The translations under genes were made by a program, and so were the position numbers. 6,864 nt of DNA from Nitriliruptoraceae bacterium (GTDB lineage Bacteria > Actinomycetota > Nitriliruptoria > Nitriliruptorales > Nitriliruptoraceae): positions 1 through 6,864 of the forward strand of contig PWEU01000034.1 in the NCBI GenBank assembly GCA_003554005.1. The letters run 5' to 3'. How positions within the stretch are numbered: position 1 is the first letter of the stretch; the number at the start of each line of letters is the position of its first letter. A model generated the notes under the pieces. It was not told the DNA's origin, searched no databases, and saw only the letters and a list, made by a program, of their open reading frames with translations. This document shows positions 1 through 5,648 of this stretch, in pieces.

Positions 1-937
1 CGTCGGGACGGCCACCCGGACCCCAACCCGGCACCCCAGGCGGTGGGCCCTCCGCGCCCTCGGGCCGACCACCCGGACCCCAGCCGCGAGGGACGGGCCG
101 CTCACCCTCGCCGAGCCCCGGGGGGCCACCTGGGCGCCCACGCTCACCGGCCTCCGGCCGCGCGCCCCGTCCCGGGTGCTCGACCTGCGGGCGTTCACCG
201 CACGGATCGGCGTCGAGGCCGTGCCGGTCGGCGATCCGCTGGCAGTTGCGGTGCAGGGCGGCGCGGGCAGCCGGCGCGGCGGACGGCGGCAGGCGGTCGG
301 GGCCGTCACCCAGCAGGCGAGCGAAGTTGTCGATGGCGGCCTGGGGCAGCTCCTCCGCTGCCGAGTCGACGTTCTCCAACCCCTCGGCGACCAGGCGTTC
401 GGCGTCCTCGGGCCGCTGGCGCGCCTCATCGATGCGGCGCTCCGCGAGGGCCAGATGGACCTCGGCCGCACGCTCGCTGCGACGTGGCACCATCAGCCAG
501 GCCTGCTCCGACGCCCGCTTGACGCCGTACAGGGCCGCATCGGGGGACGCGTCCTGCGCTGCGGCGACGGCGCCGCCGCCGAGCACGAGCACCCCGGTCA
601 GCATCGCGCTGACCACGGCTGCGGTCCGGCGCCGCAGGCGTGGCAGGCCCGCCGGGACCGGCCGACGGCGGCCCACGGGAGCCGTGCGCTCCCCTGGCGG
701 CGTGTGGGTGCGGATCGTGAGCAGGTGCCGGGTCCGCGACGACGCCGGCAGTGGCGTCGCGGCGAGCGTGCGCACCCGCCGCAGCACCGACGAGACCGCG
801 ACGGCGTCGTCACCCGTCGCGTCGAGGCGGCCGGCCACCACCTCCTCGATCGACCGGTCGACCGCGTCGACGTCGGGATCGAGGTCGCGGTGGCCCGTGG
901 GGTCCACCGGTCCCGGGGGGCCCTCGTGCTGCGACAT
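1..937 (-). CDS. DUF5667-like single-pass membrane protein, putative anti-sigma partner (3' end truncated)
   Basis: Reading the minus strand from ATG at 937-935 gives 312 codons with no stop before the left edge, so the C-terminus is missing. AGGAGG at 949-944 lies 6 nt before the start. Residues 1-103 are a hydrophilic, probably cytoplasmic part, acidic at first and then Arg-rich. Residues 105-127 are one hydrophobic segment (AAVVSAMLTGVLVLGGGAVA). Right after it, 131-205 read SPDAALYGVKRASEQAWL, then helices with HLALAERRIDEA; this matches my memory of DUF5667, an actinobacterial domain found beside ECF sigma factors. The tail from about 212 is rich in Pro, Gly and Arg, has two cysteines (C232, C246) and repeats GWGPGGRP at 285 and 304. 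It lies 63 nt downstream of an ECF sigma gene on the same strand, so co-transcription and a role in controlling that sigma factor are inferred. No zinc-binding anti-sigma HxxxCxxC motif is visible. Role not proven. Confidence 0.85.
   Translation of the reverse strand, partial: MSQHEGPPGPVDPTGHRDLDPDVDAVDRSIEEVVAGRLDATGDDAVAVSSVLRRVRTLAATPLPASSRTRHLLTIRTHTPPGERTAPVGRRRPVPAGLPRLRRRTAAVVSAMLTGVLVLGGGAVAAAQDASPDAALYGVKRASEQAWLMVPRRSERAAEVHLALAERRIDEARQRPEDAERLVAEGLENVDSAAEELPQAAIDNFARLLGDGPDRLPPSAAPAARAALHRNCQRIADRHGLDADPCGERPQVEHPGRGARPEAGERGRPGGPPGLGEGERPVPRGWGPGGRPEGAEGPPPGVPGWGPGGRPD
4..85 (-). repeat. Two-copy in-frame repeat encoding GWGPGGRP
   Basis: Positions 4-28 and 61-85 match at 22 of 25 bases when offset by 57 bp, exactly 19 codons. 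Both encode GWGPGGRP followed by D or E, in the low-complexity tail of the DUF5667-like protein. The second copy ends at the window edge, so more copies may follow outside. A duplicated coding unit in a secreted or surface-exposed tail is the simplest reading. Confidence 0.7.
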
Positions 938-943
938 CGATCG

Positions 944-949
944 CCTCCT
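944..949 (-). promoter_or_regulatory. Ribosome binding site of the DUF5667-like gene
   Basis: AGGAGG on the minus strand with a 6-nt spacer to ATG at 937. It is a near-perfect Shine-Dalgarno sequence and fixes the start of a gene that is otherwise open to the window edge. Confidence 0.8.
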
Positions 950-1000
950 GTGCTCGTCGTCACCACCGGTAGGCGAGCCAGGACGCCGCCGGGTTACGGG

Positions 1001-1585
1001 TCACACCTCACCTGCCGGTTCCTCCTCCGCTGGCGTGAGCAGGGTCACCAGACGGCGGACGCCACGATGCTGGAGCTGTTTGACCGCCCCGACCGAGCGG
1101 CCAGTGATCGCCGCGACCTCGGCGGCCGGCAGGCCGGCGACCAGTCGCAGCTCGATCACCTCACGTTGGTCCCCGGTGAGCCGAGCCAGCGCCGCGAGCA
1201 GCTGGGGATCCACCGCGCCCGCGACGACCTGCTCCTCCGCGGCCGGTTCGGCCTCTTCGCGCCCGTCCAGCACACGGTCGGTCAGCTGGTGATCGCTGCG
1301 TCGTTCCGCCCGCTTGCGCCAGTCGATGAGGTTGTTGCGGGCGGCACGGTAGAGCCACGCCCGCAGCGCGTTGCCGCCACCGCTGATCCGGTGACCACCC
1401 TCGATCAGCTCGACGAAGGTCTGCTCCACGAGGTCGTCGGCCACCTCGCCGTGCGGGACACGGCGCAGCAGGAAGCCGCGCAGGCCGGGCCCGAGCTCGA
1501 GGTAGACCGCTGCGATCGCGTCCCGGTCCCCGCTGCGCACGCCCTCGACCAGGTCATCGAGGGGTTCGCGGTCCGACTCGCTCAC
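1001..1585 (-). CDS. ECF-type RNA polymerase sigma factor (sigma-70 family)
   Basis: This 194-residue protein has the two-domain layout and size of an ECF sigma factor, which redirects RNA polymerase to a dedicated promoter set. Sigma-2 covers about residues 24-95, with VADDLVEQTFVELIEG (core-binding region 2.1/2.2-like) and LRAWLYRAARNNLIDWRKR (region 2.3/2.4-like). An acidic linker covers about 97-125. Sigma-4 covers about 128-180, with LARLTGDQREVIELRLVAGL and the helix-turn-helix PAAEVAAITGRSVGAVKQLQ. I chose GTG at 1585 because GGAGG at 1598-1594 sits 8 nt upstream; the GTG five codons earlier (1600) overlaps that GGAGG and has no site of its own. No long C-terminal extension follows sigma-4. 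The DUF5667-like membrane gene follows after 63 nt, so signalling through it is inferred. Promoter target and ECF subgroup cannot be read here. Confidence 0.93.
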   Translation of the reverse strand: MSESDREPLDDLVEGVRSGDRDAIAAVYLELGPGLRGFLLRRVPHGEVADDLVEQTFVELIEGGHRISGGGNALRAWLYRAARNNLIDWRKRAERRSDHQLTDRVLDGREEAEPAAEEQVVAGAVDPQLLAALARLTGDQREVIELRLVAGLPAAEVAAITGRSVGAVKQLQHRGVRRLVTLLTPAEEEPAGEV

Positions 1586-1593
1586 GGCGACAC

Positions 1594-1598
1594 CCTCC
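1594..1598 (-). promoter_or_regulatory. Ribosome binding site deciding the sigma factor start
   Basis: GGAGG on the minus strand, 8 nt before GTG at 1585. The longer reading from GTG at 1600 would begin within this element, so the shorter 194-residue product is preferred. Confidence 0.7.
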
Positions 1599-1608
1599 AC
1601 CCCGACAC

Positions 1609-1675
1609 GGCGTCGGTCGACGCCCGCCCGCCTGCGAGCCTACGGTCGGGGTCGGTGCCGACGCGGCTCGCGTCG
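1609..1675. promoter_or_regulatory. Cluster of three inverted repeats between the divergent genes
   Basis: The 125-bp region between the sigma factor and the cyclase-like gene holds three perfect compact dyads. At 1609-1624 is GGCGTCG-GT-CGACGCC (7-bp arms). At 1651-1662 is GTCGG-TG-CCGAC (5-bp arms). At 1659-1675 is CGACGCG-GCT-CGCGTCG (7-bp arms), overlapping the second. The first two centres are exactly 40 bp apart, and the hexamer GCGTCG or its complement occurs four times. These could be operators for a shared regulator or hairpins in the two leaders. In DNA this GC-rich, short palindromes also arise by chance, so the regulatory role is inference. Confidence 0.35.
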
Positions 1676-1698
1676 CCCCGCGACCACCTCGACGGACG

Positions 1699-1704
1699 AA
1701 GGAG
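1699..1704 (+). promoter_or_regulatory. Ribosome binding site of the cyclase-like gene
   Basis: AAGGAG with a 6-nt spacer to GTG at 1711. It supports the GTG start and argues against the downstream in-frame ATG codons. Confidence 0.7.
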
Positions 1705-1710
1705 CCCCCG

Positions 1711-2688
1711 GTGCTCTCCCTGCTCCAGCCAGAGAGCTACCACGGCCATCGACGCCGGCCGCCGTTCTTCGAGGGGTGGTACTTCAAGCTCGTGGACGCG
1801 AGCGAGGTGGCCAGGTACGCCGTCATCCCCGGCATCTTCCTCAGCGACGACCCCGCGCGCCACCACGCCTTCGTGCAGGTGCTCGACGGGGCCACCGGAG
1901 CGGCGACCTACCACCGGTACCCGGCCGAGGCCTTCACGGCCGCGCGGCGAGGCTTCGAGGTCCGCATCGGACCGAACCGGTTCAGCGCGTCGGGGCTGTC
2001 CCTCGACATCGATGACGAACACCGGCGCGTGACCGCTGACGTCCGCCTCGGCCCGCTGGATCCCTGGCCCGTGCGTCCGTGGTCGCCCGGGGTGATGGGG
2101 CCCTACGCCCTCGTCCCCCGGATGGAGTGCAACCATGGTGTGCTCAGCTTCGACCACCCGCTCGACGGGCACCTCACCCTCGACGGTGACCGCATCGACC
2201 TGACCGGGGGTCGCGGGTACCTGGAGAAGGACTGGGGCGCCGCCTTCCCCGCCGGTTACGTCTGGATGCAGAGCAACCACTTCGCGTCCCCGGGCACGAG
2301 CCTGGTCGGCTCCATCGCGATCGTGCCCTGGATCCGATCGGCCTTCCCCGGGTTCCTCGTCGGCCTGCGGCACGCCGGGACGCTGCACCGGTTCGCCCCC
2401 TACACCGGCGCTCGCACCGAGGCGCTCCACTTCGCCGACGCCCAGGTCGAGTGGACGGTCGTCGACCGCCACCGTCGGCTCGAGATCCGCGCCCACCGCG
2501 CGGCCGCGGGACTGCTGCTGGGCCCGACACGGGAGCGGATGGAGAGCCGCGTCGGGGAGACGATGCAGGCCGAGATCGCGGGGCGCTTCACGGACCGCCG
2601 GACCGGCACCGTGCTGCAGGGCACCGGCCGCAACGCCGGCCTCGAGATCCACGGCGATCTCGACCGTCTGCTCGCTCTGCAGACCTGA
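1711..2688 (+). CDS. Tocopherol cyclase-like family protein
   Basis: The 325-residue product resembles the tocopherol cyclase family (Pfam Tocopherol_cycl), related to plant and cyanobacterial VTE1 and to CrtC/AttH-type lipocalin-like proteins. Signatures seen are FFEGWYFKLV near residue 19, HHAFVQVLDG at 51-60, CNHGVLSFDHPLDG at 140-153, GGRGYLEKDWGAAFP at 166-180 and YVWMQSNHF at 183-191. The GWYFK and YLEKDWG..FP..YVWMQ blocks are the family hallmarks I recognise. No signal peptide or membrane segment is seen, so a cytoplasmic protein is likely. The true cyclase closes the chromanol ring of vitamin E precursors; actinobacteria are not known to make tocopherol and nothing nearby supplies homogentisate or its prenylation, so the substrate is unknown. 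The thioesterase-like gene follows 25 nt downstream, suggesting a joint role with lipids or isoprenoids. Family call is good, reaction is not assigned. Confidence 0.85.
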   Translation: MLSLLQPESYHGHRRRPPFFEGWYFKLVDASEVARYAVIPGIFLSDDPARHHAFVQVLDGATGAATYHRYPAEAFTAARRGFEVRIGPNRFSASGLSLDIDDEHRRVTADVRLGPLDPWPVRPWSPGVMGPYALVPRMECNHGVLSFDHPLDGHLTLDGDRIDLTGGRGYLEKDWGAAFPAGYVWMQSNHFASPGTSLVGSIAIVPWIRSAFPGFLVGLRHAGTLHRFAPYTGARTEALHFADAQVEWTVVDRHRRLEIRAHRAAAGLLLGPTRERMESRVGETMQAEIAGRFTDRRTGTVLQGTGRNAGLEIHGDLDRLLALQT

Positions 2689-2713
2689 ACCGACCTGGTG
2701 CGACGAGGGGAGC

Positions 2714-3565
2714 ATGCCGGTGGACGACATGGACCGCTTCACCCGTGACACGGCGGTCGAGGCCGTCGGCCCGGGCCGCTACCACGGGCGTGTCGATCCG
2801 GGCTGGTCGGTCGTGGACGGTGCGGCGCCCAACGGCGGGTACGTGATGGCCCTGGCCGCCCGTGCGATGCGCGCCGAGGTGCCCCACCCCGACCCGGTGA
2901 CCCTGACCGCCCACTTCCTGGCGCCCCCCGACCCGGGCGCTGTCGACATCGAGGTCGAGGTGGTCCGTACCAGCCGGCGCCACAGCACCGTGGCCGCCCG
3001 GCTGCTGCAGGATGGCCGTGAGCAGGCCCGGCTGCTGGGAGCCTTCGGCGACCTCGACGCCGCGGAGGGACCGGATCGGGTCGACCTGGCGCCGCCCCCG
3101 CTGCCACCGATCGAGGACTGCCTGGACGTGACCGCCGCCGCGGGGGCACGAGCACGCAGCGGTGAGCGACCGAGCTTCCCGATCCAGGAGCGCTTCGACC
3201 ACCGACAGCCGGTCGAGCTGGCCTCCTGGGCCGTCGGCCGGCCGACGGGCCGGGGCGAGATGGGCGGCTACCTCCGGTTCGCCGACGCACACGACGACGA
3301 CGCGATCGACACCCTGGGGCTGCTGGTCGTGGCCGACTGCTTCCCGCCGGCGGTGTTCAACACCCCACCCGGCCTGACCTCGTGGGTGCCGCCCATCGAG
3401 CTGACCGTGCAGGTGCGCGCCCGGCCCGGCCCGGGCTACCTCGCCGCCTGGTTCACGACCAAGGCCATCACCCGCGGCTACCTGGAGGAGGATGGGCAGG
3501 TGTGGGACGCCGGAGGCAACCTCGTCGCGCTGTCGCGCCAGCTGGCGCTGACACCCCGGTCGTGA
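2714..3565 (+). CDS. Tandem-hotdog acyl-CoA thioesterase-like protein
   Basis: The 283-residue protein fits the double-hotdog thioesterase superfamily (TesB-like, Pfam 4HBT_3 type), which hydrolyses acyl-CoA thioesters. The first hotdog spans about residues 26-112, with APNGGYVMALAARAM at 38-52 on the presumed central helix and VTLTAHFLAPPDPG at 62-75. The second spans about 155-280, with IDTLGLLVVADCFPPAVFN (198-216), WVPPIELTVQVRARP and the closing motif GYLEEDGQVWDAGGNLVALSRQLAL (255-279), which is characteristic of this family. The length is typical and there is no signal peptide or membrane helix. ATG at 2714 follows GAGGGGAG closely; ATG at 2729 is a possible alternative. It lies 25 nt after the cyclase-like gene, so an operon is likely. 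Catalytic residues were not assigned and acyl specificity is unknown; a catalytically inactive or binding role cannot be excluded. Confidence 0.85.
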   Translation: MPVDDMDRFTRDTAVEAVGPGRYHGRVDPGWSVVDGAAPNGGYVMALAARAMRAEVPHPDPVTLTAHFLAPPDPGAVDIEVEVVRTSRRHSTVAARLLQDGREQARLLGAFGDLDAAEGPDRVDLAPPPLPPIEDCLDVTAAAGARARSGERPSFPIQERFDHRQPVELASWAVGRPTGRGEMGGYLRFADAHDDDAIDTLGLLVVADCFPPAVFNTPPGLTSWVPPIELTVQVRARPGPGYLAAWFTTKAITRGYLEEDGQVWDAGGNLVALSRQLALTPRS

Positions 3566-3601
3566 CCGCGACACGCCACGCAGCCGGCCAGGTCCGTGCC
3601 C

Positions 3602-3629
3602 CGGTGCCGGCGCTCACCGCGGGTCGCGG
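3602..3629. terminator. Weak overlapping stem-loops between convergent genes
   Basis: The 70 bp between the convergent thioesterase and DUF2510 genes contain two mutually exclusive 5-bp stems: CGGTG (3602-3606) with CACCG (3615-3619), and CCGCG (3617-3621) with CGCGG (3625-3629). Neither is followed by a T-run on either strand. A bidirectional terminator would make sense here, but the stems are short and the evidence is weak. Confidence 0.2.
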
Positions 3630-3635
3630 CCGCCT

Positions 3636-4364
3636 TCAGCCTCCGACGACGGGGAACCGCACCTCTGCCTCTCCGCCCGTGCCGCCGAAGCCGGTGACCA
3701 CGACCCGGTAGATGCCGGCCGGGACCTCCTGCTCGATGAGGGAGTCGAACACCCCACCGCCGTACCGCTCCAGCTGTTCCATCGACCGATCGTCGTTGCG
3801 GTCGATCTCCTGTCCCAGCTCGTCGATGAGCGCGGCGATCGGGTCGAAGCCCTCCACGCCCCGGACGTCGATCACCAGCGCACCCTCCGGGACCTCGACG
3901 ACCAGCTCCGCCCGGCCGTCCTCGGGGACGACGACCTCGCGCTGCTCGCCGGCAGCGATGCGGACGCCAGGCGGCCCGTCATCACCGCCCGCCAGGGAGA
4001 CCACGAGCGCGGCGACCGCGACCAGCAGCGCCACGCCGAGCAGGGCGACGAGGCGTGGCCGGATCCTCGGACCGTGCCGGGCAGCGGTCGCCGGTCGCGC
4101 GACCATCGGCGTCGTCGACGCTGCGCCGGCGGTGGACGCTGGGACGGGTGGCTGTCCAGCCGGCGCGCCCGGCGCACCCGGCGCACCCGGCGGGGGCGGG
4201 GGCAGCACCGCGCCCGGGGGCGGCGGCACCGCGCCGGGCGGCACCGGGCCCGCTCGTCCGGCGGACGGTGGTGGCGGGATGGTGTGCTCGCTCCACCGCG
4301 CCCCGTCCCACCAGCGCTGCCCACCAGCCCCGTCGGGGTCGTCGTGCCAGCCCGGCTCAGCCAT
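3636..4364 (-). CDS. DUF2510 / proline-rich / transmembrane / PPC-like protein
   Basis: This 242-residue protein reads as a single-pass membrane protein. Residues 4-28 (PGWHDDPDGAGGQRWWDGARW) are a DUF2510 motif, a short Trp-rich module common in actinobacterial membrane proteins and here cytoplasmic. Residues 30-75 are Pro/Gly/Ala-rich with PPPP runs and three GAP repeats. Residues 104-125 are the membrane helix after a basic stretch (RHGPRIRPR). The external part, about 138-238, resembles a pre-peptidase C-terminal (PPC) beta-sandwich: VVVPEDGRAELVVEVPEGA, then FDPIAALIDELGQEIDRNDD, then VPAGIYRVVVTGFG. I chose ATG at 4364 because GGAGG lies 7 nt upstream at 4376-4372 and DUF2510 then begins at residue 4; a GTG 16 codons earlier lacks such a site and sits by a hairpin. 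It is 57 nt downstream of hutI, but a role in histidine use is not evident. Function unknown. Confidence 0.85.
   Translation of the reverse strand: MAEPGWHDDPDGAGGQRWWDGARWSEHTIPPPPSAGRAGPVPPGAVPPPPGAVLPPPPPGAPGAPGAPAGQPPVPASTAGAASTTPMVARPATAARHGPRIRPRLVALLGVALLVAVAALVVSLAGGDDGPPGVRIAAGEQREVVVPEDGRAELVVEVPEGALVIDVRGVEGFDPIAALIDELGQEIDRNDDRSMEQLERYGGGVFDSLIEQEVPAGIYRVVVTGFGGTGGEAEVRFPVVGG
4162..4189 (-). repeat. Short tandem 9-bp repeat encoding Gly-Ala-Pro
   Basis: Three near-identical GGTGCGCCG-type units on the minus strand encode GAPGAPGAP in the proline-rich linker of the DUF2510 protein. Such coding microsatellites can change length by slippage in 3-residue steps without breaking the frame. 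Confidence 0.6.
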
Positions 4365-4371
4365 CGTCCAC

Positions 4372-4376
4372 CCTCC
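4372..4376 (-). promoter_or_regulatory. Ribosome binding site deciding the DUF2510 protein start
   Basis: GGAGG on the minus strand, 7 nt before ATG at 4364. It separates the supported start from the upstream in-frame GTG at 4412. Confidence 0.75.
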
Positions 4377-4385
4377 GCAGGTCAG

Positions 4386-4406
4386 CCACCGGTGCGGTGC
4401 CGGTGG
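4386..4406 (-). terminator. Hairpin between hutI and the DUF2510 gene
   Basis: CCACCGG at 4386-4392 pairs perfectly with CCGGTGG at 4400-4406 around a 7-nt loop. On the minus strand the stem begins 15 nt after the hutI stop. No T-run follows, so it is not a classical intrinsic terminator. It may be a U-less terminator, a processing or stability element that separates hutI expression from the gene below, or a chance dyad. Confidence 0.35.
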
Positions 4407-4421
4407 GCGCACCGTAGAGGG

Positions 4422-5648
4422 TCAGCGCGACGCGACCTGCGATGCCGACCCCGGTCCGCCGACGCCGGGTGCCCTGGCGGTGACACCCTCCGGAGCGGTC
4501 AACAGCCGCGCCAGGGGGACCCCGGGTCGGTAGGCGAGGTACTGGTGGCTCGGCGCGTCCAGGACGCTCAGCCACGCCGCCGCTCCGAGACCGAGGTGGC
4601 CGACGTCCTCGCGGCGGAGCGCCGCAGCGCTACCGGCCGTCGCCGCCCACACCGCCTCCGACGGGGTCAGCCCGCACTCCCTGACCGCCAGGGCGATCAC
4701 GAAGGGCATCGAGGTGGTGTAGGAGGTCCCAGGGTTGCAGTCGGTCGCCAGGGCCACGGTGACCCCGGCTGCCATCAGCCGGCGACCGTCCGCGTAGACC
4801 GGGGACCGGGTCGAGAACTCCGCACCTGGCACCAGGGTGGCCACGGTGCCGCTGTCGGCCAGGGCGGCGACGTCCCGCGCGTCGAGGTGGGTGCAGTGGT
4901 CGGCCGAAGCCGCACCGACCTCGCAGGCCACCTGCACGCCCGGTCCCGGGCCCAACTGGTTGGCGTGGACCCGCGCTCCGAGGCCCCGCTCGGCACCGGC
5001 CCGCAGGATCGCCCGGGCCTGGTCGCCGTCGAAGGCGCCGTCCTCGACGAACACGTCCACCCACCGCGCCAGCGGCGCGCAGGCCGCCAGCATCTCCCCG
5101 GTCACCAGCGTGACGTAACCCGCCGGGTCGTCGGCGAACTCCGGGCCCATCACGTGGGCGCCGAGGTAGGTGGTCTCCGCGGTCAGCTCCCCGGCCACCT
5201 CGAGGCTCCGGCGTTCGGTGGCCACCTCGGCGCCGTAGCCCGATTTGATCTCCACCACCCCCGTGCCCTGGCGGCGCATCTCGGCGAGCAGGAGGCCGGC
5301 GCGACGCCGGAGCTCCTCCACGGGCGCTGCCCGGGTCGCCGCGATCGTGGTGCGGATCCCGCCGGCGGTGTAGGCGCGACCCGACATCCGGGCGGCGAAC
5401 TCCCCGACGCGCTCGCCCCCGAAGACGAGGTGGCTGTGGCTGTCCACGAAAGCTGGCAGGACGCAGCGACCGGTCAGGTCGCGGTGGTCGTCGGTGGCGG
5501 GAGCCGCACCGGCGTCGCCGACCCACACCACCTCGCCGTCCTCGACCACCACCGCCGCGTCCCTCCGCAGGCCGAGCGGCGAGCCATCCCCGAGTTCCCG
5601 CCGGTTGGTGACCAGCTCCGCGATCCGGTCGAAGCAGGTGCTGCTCAC
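4422..5648 (-). CDS. hutI: Imidazolonepropionase
   Basis: HutI hydrolyses 4-imidazolone-5-propanoate to N-formimidoyl-L-glutamate, the third step of histidine degradation, in the cytoplasm. The 408-residue protein has the usual family length and amidohydrolase fold signatures. These are metal-site DSHSHLVFGGER (H71, H73), substrate-site KSGYG (135-139), YLGAHVMGPE (161-170), RVHANQLG with H228 as the third metal ligand, SADHCTHLD with H251, and ATDCNPGTSYTTSMP with D303. All expected ligands are present, so it should be active. The start is GTG at 5648, which overlaps the hutF stop in a GTGA junction; GGAGG at 5660-5656 inside hutF lies 7 nt upstream. The overlap points to translational coupling with hutF. 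The last 18 or so residues are a low-complexity Gly/Ala/Ser tail. The identification is firm. Confidence 0.97.
   Translation of the reverse strand: MSSTCFDRIAELVTNRRELGDGSPLGLRRDAAVVVEDGEVVWVGDAGAAPATDDHRDLTGRCVLPAFVDSHSHLVFGGERVGEFAARMSGRAYTAGGIRTTIAATRAAPVEELRRRAGLLLAEMRRQGTGVVEIKSGYGAEVATERRSLEVAGELTAETTYLGAHVMGPEFADDPAGYVTLVTGEMLAACAPLARWVDVFVEDGAFDGDQARAILRAGAERGLGARVHANQLGPGPGVQVACEVGAASADHCTHLDARDVAALADSGTVATLVPGAEFSTRSPVYADGRRLMAAGVTVALATDCNPGTSYTTSMPFVIALAVRECGLTPSEAVWAATAGSAAALRREDVGHLGLGAAAWLSVLDAPSHQYLAYRPGVPLARLLTAPEGVTARAPGVGGPGSASQVASR

Noticed and set aside
598..966. A 122-codon minus-strand open frame overlapping the start of the DUF5667-like gene
   Set aside because: It is in another frame and made mostly of Arg, Thr, Ser and Pro. 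The frame starting at ATG 937 has the better ribosome binding site, a membrane helix and domain similarity.
1617..1646. Possible plus-strand promoter: TCGACG, 18-nt spacer, TACGGT
   Set aside because: Only four of six -35 bases and three of six -10 bases match the consensus, and part of it lies within a dyad. Such matches are too easy to find to call a promoter.
176..2032. A 618-codon open frame on the plus strand across the sigma/DUF5667 region and into the cyclase-like gene
   Set aside because: It runs antisense to the sigma factor and DUF5667-like gene and out of frame with the cyclase-like gene; it has no domain signature. The minus-strand genes have clear motifs and ribosome binding sites.
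1582..2751. A 389-codon minus-strand open frame opposite the cyclase-like gene
   Set aside because: It is antisense to a gene with clear family motifs and overlaps the sigma factor start and the whole divergent intergenic region. Its composition is typical of a shadow frame.
2588..3574. A 328-codon minus-strand open frame opposite the thioesterase gene
   Set aside because: It is antisense to a well-supported thioesterase-like gene and shows no recognisable domain.
4365..4412. GTG at 4412 as the start of the DUF2510 protein
   Set aside because: It would add 16 residues unlike the family and place the start beside a hairpin without a good ribosome binding site. ATG at 4364 has GGAGG at the right distance.
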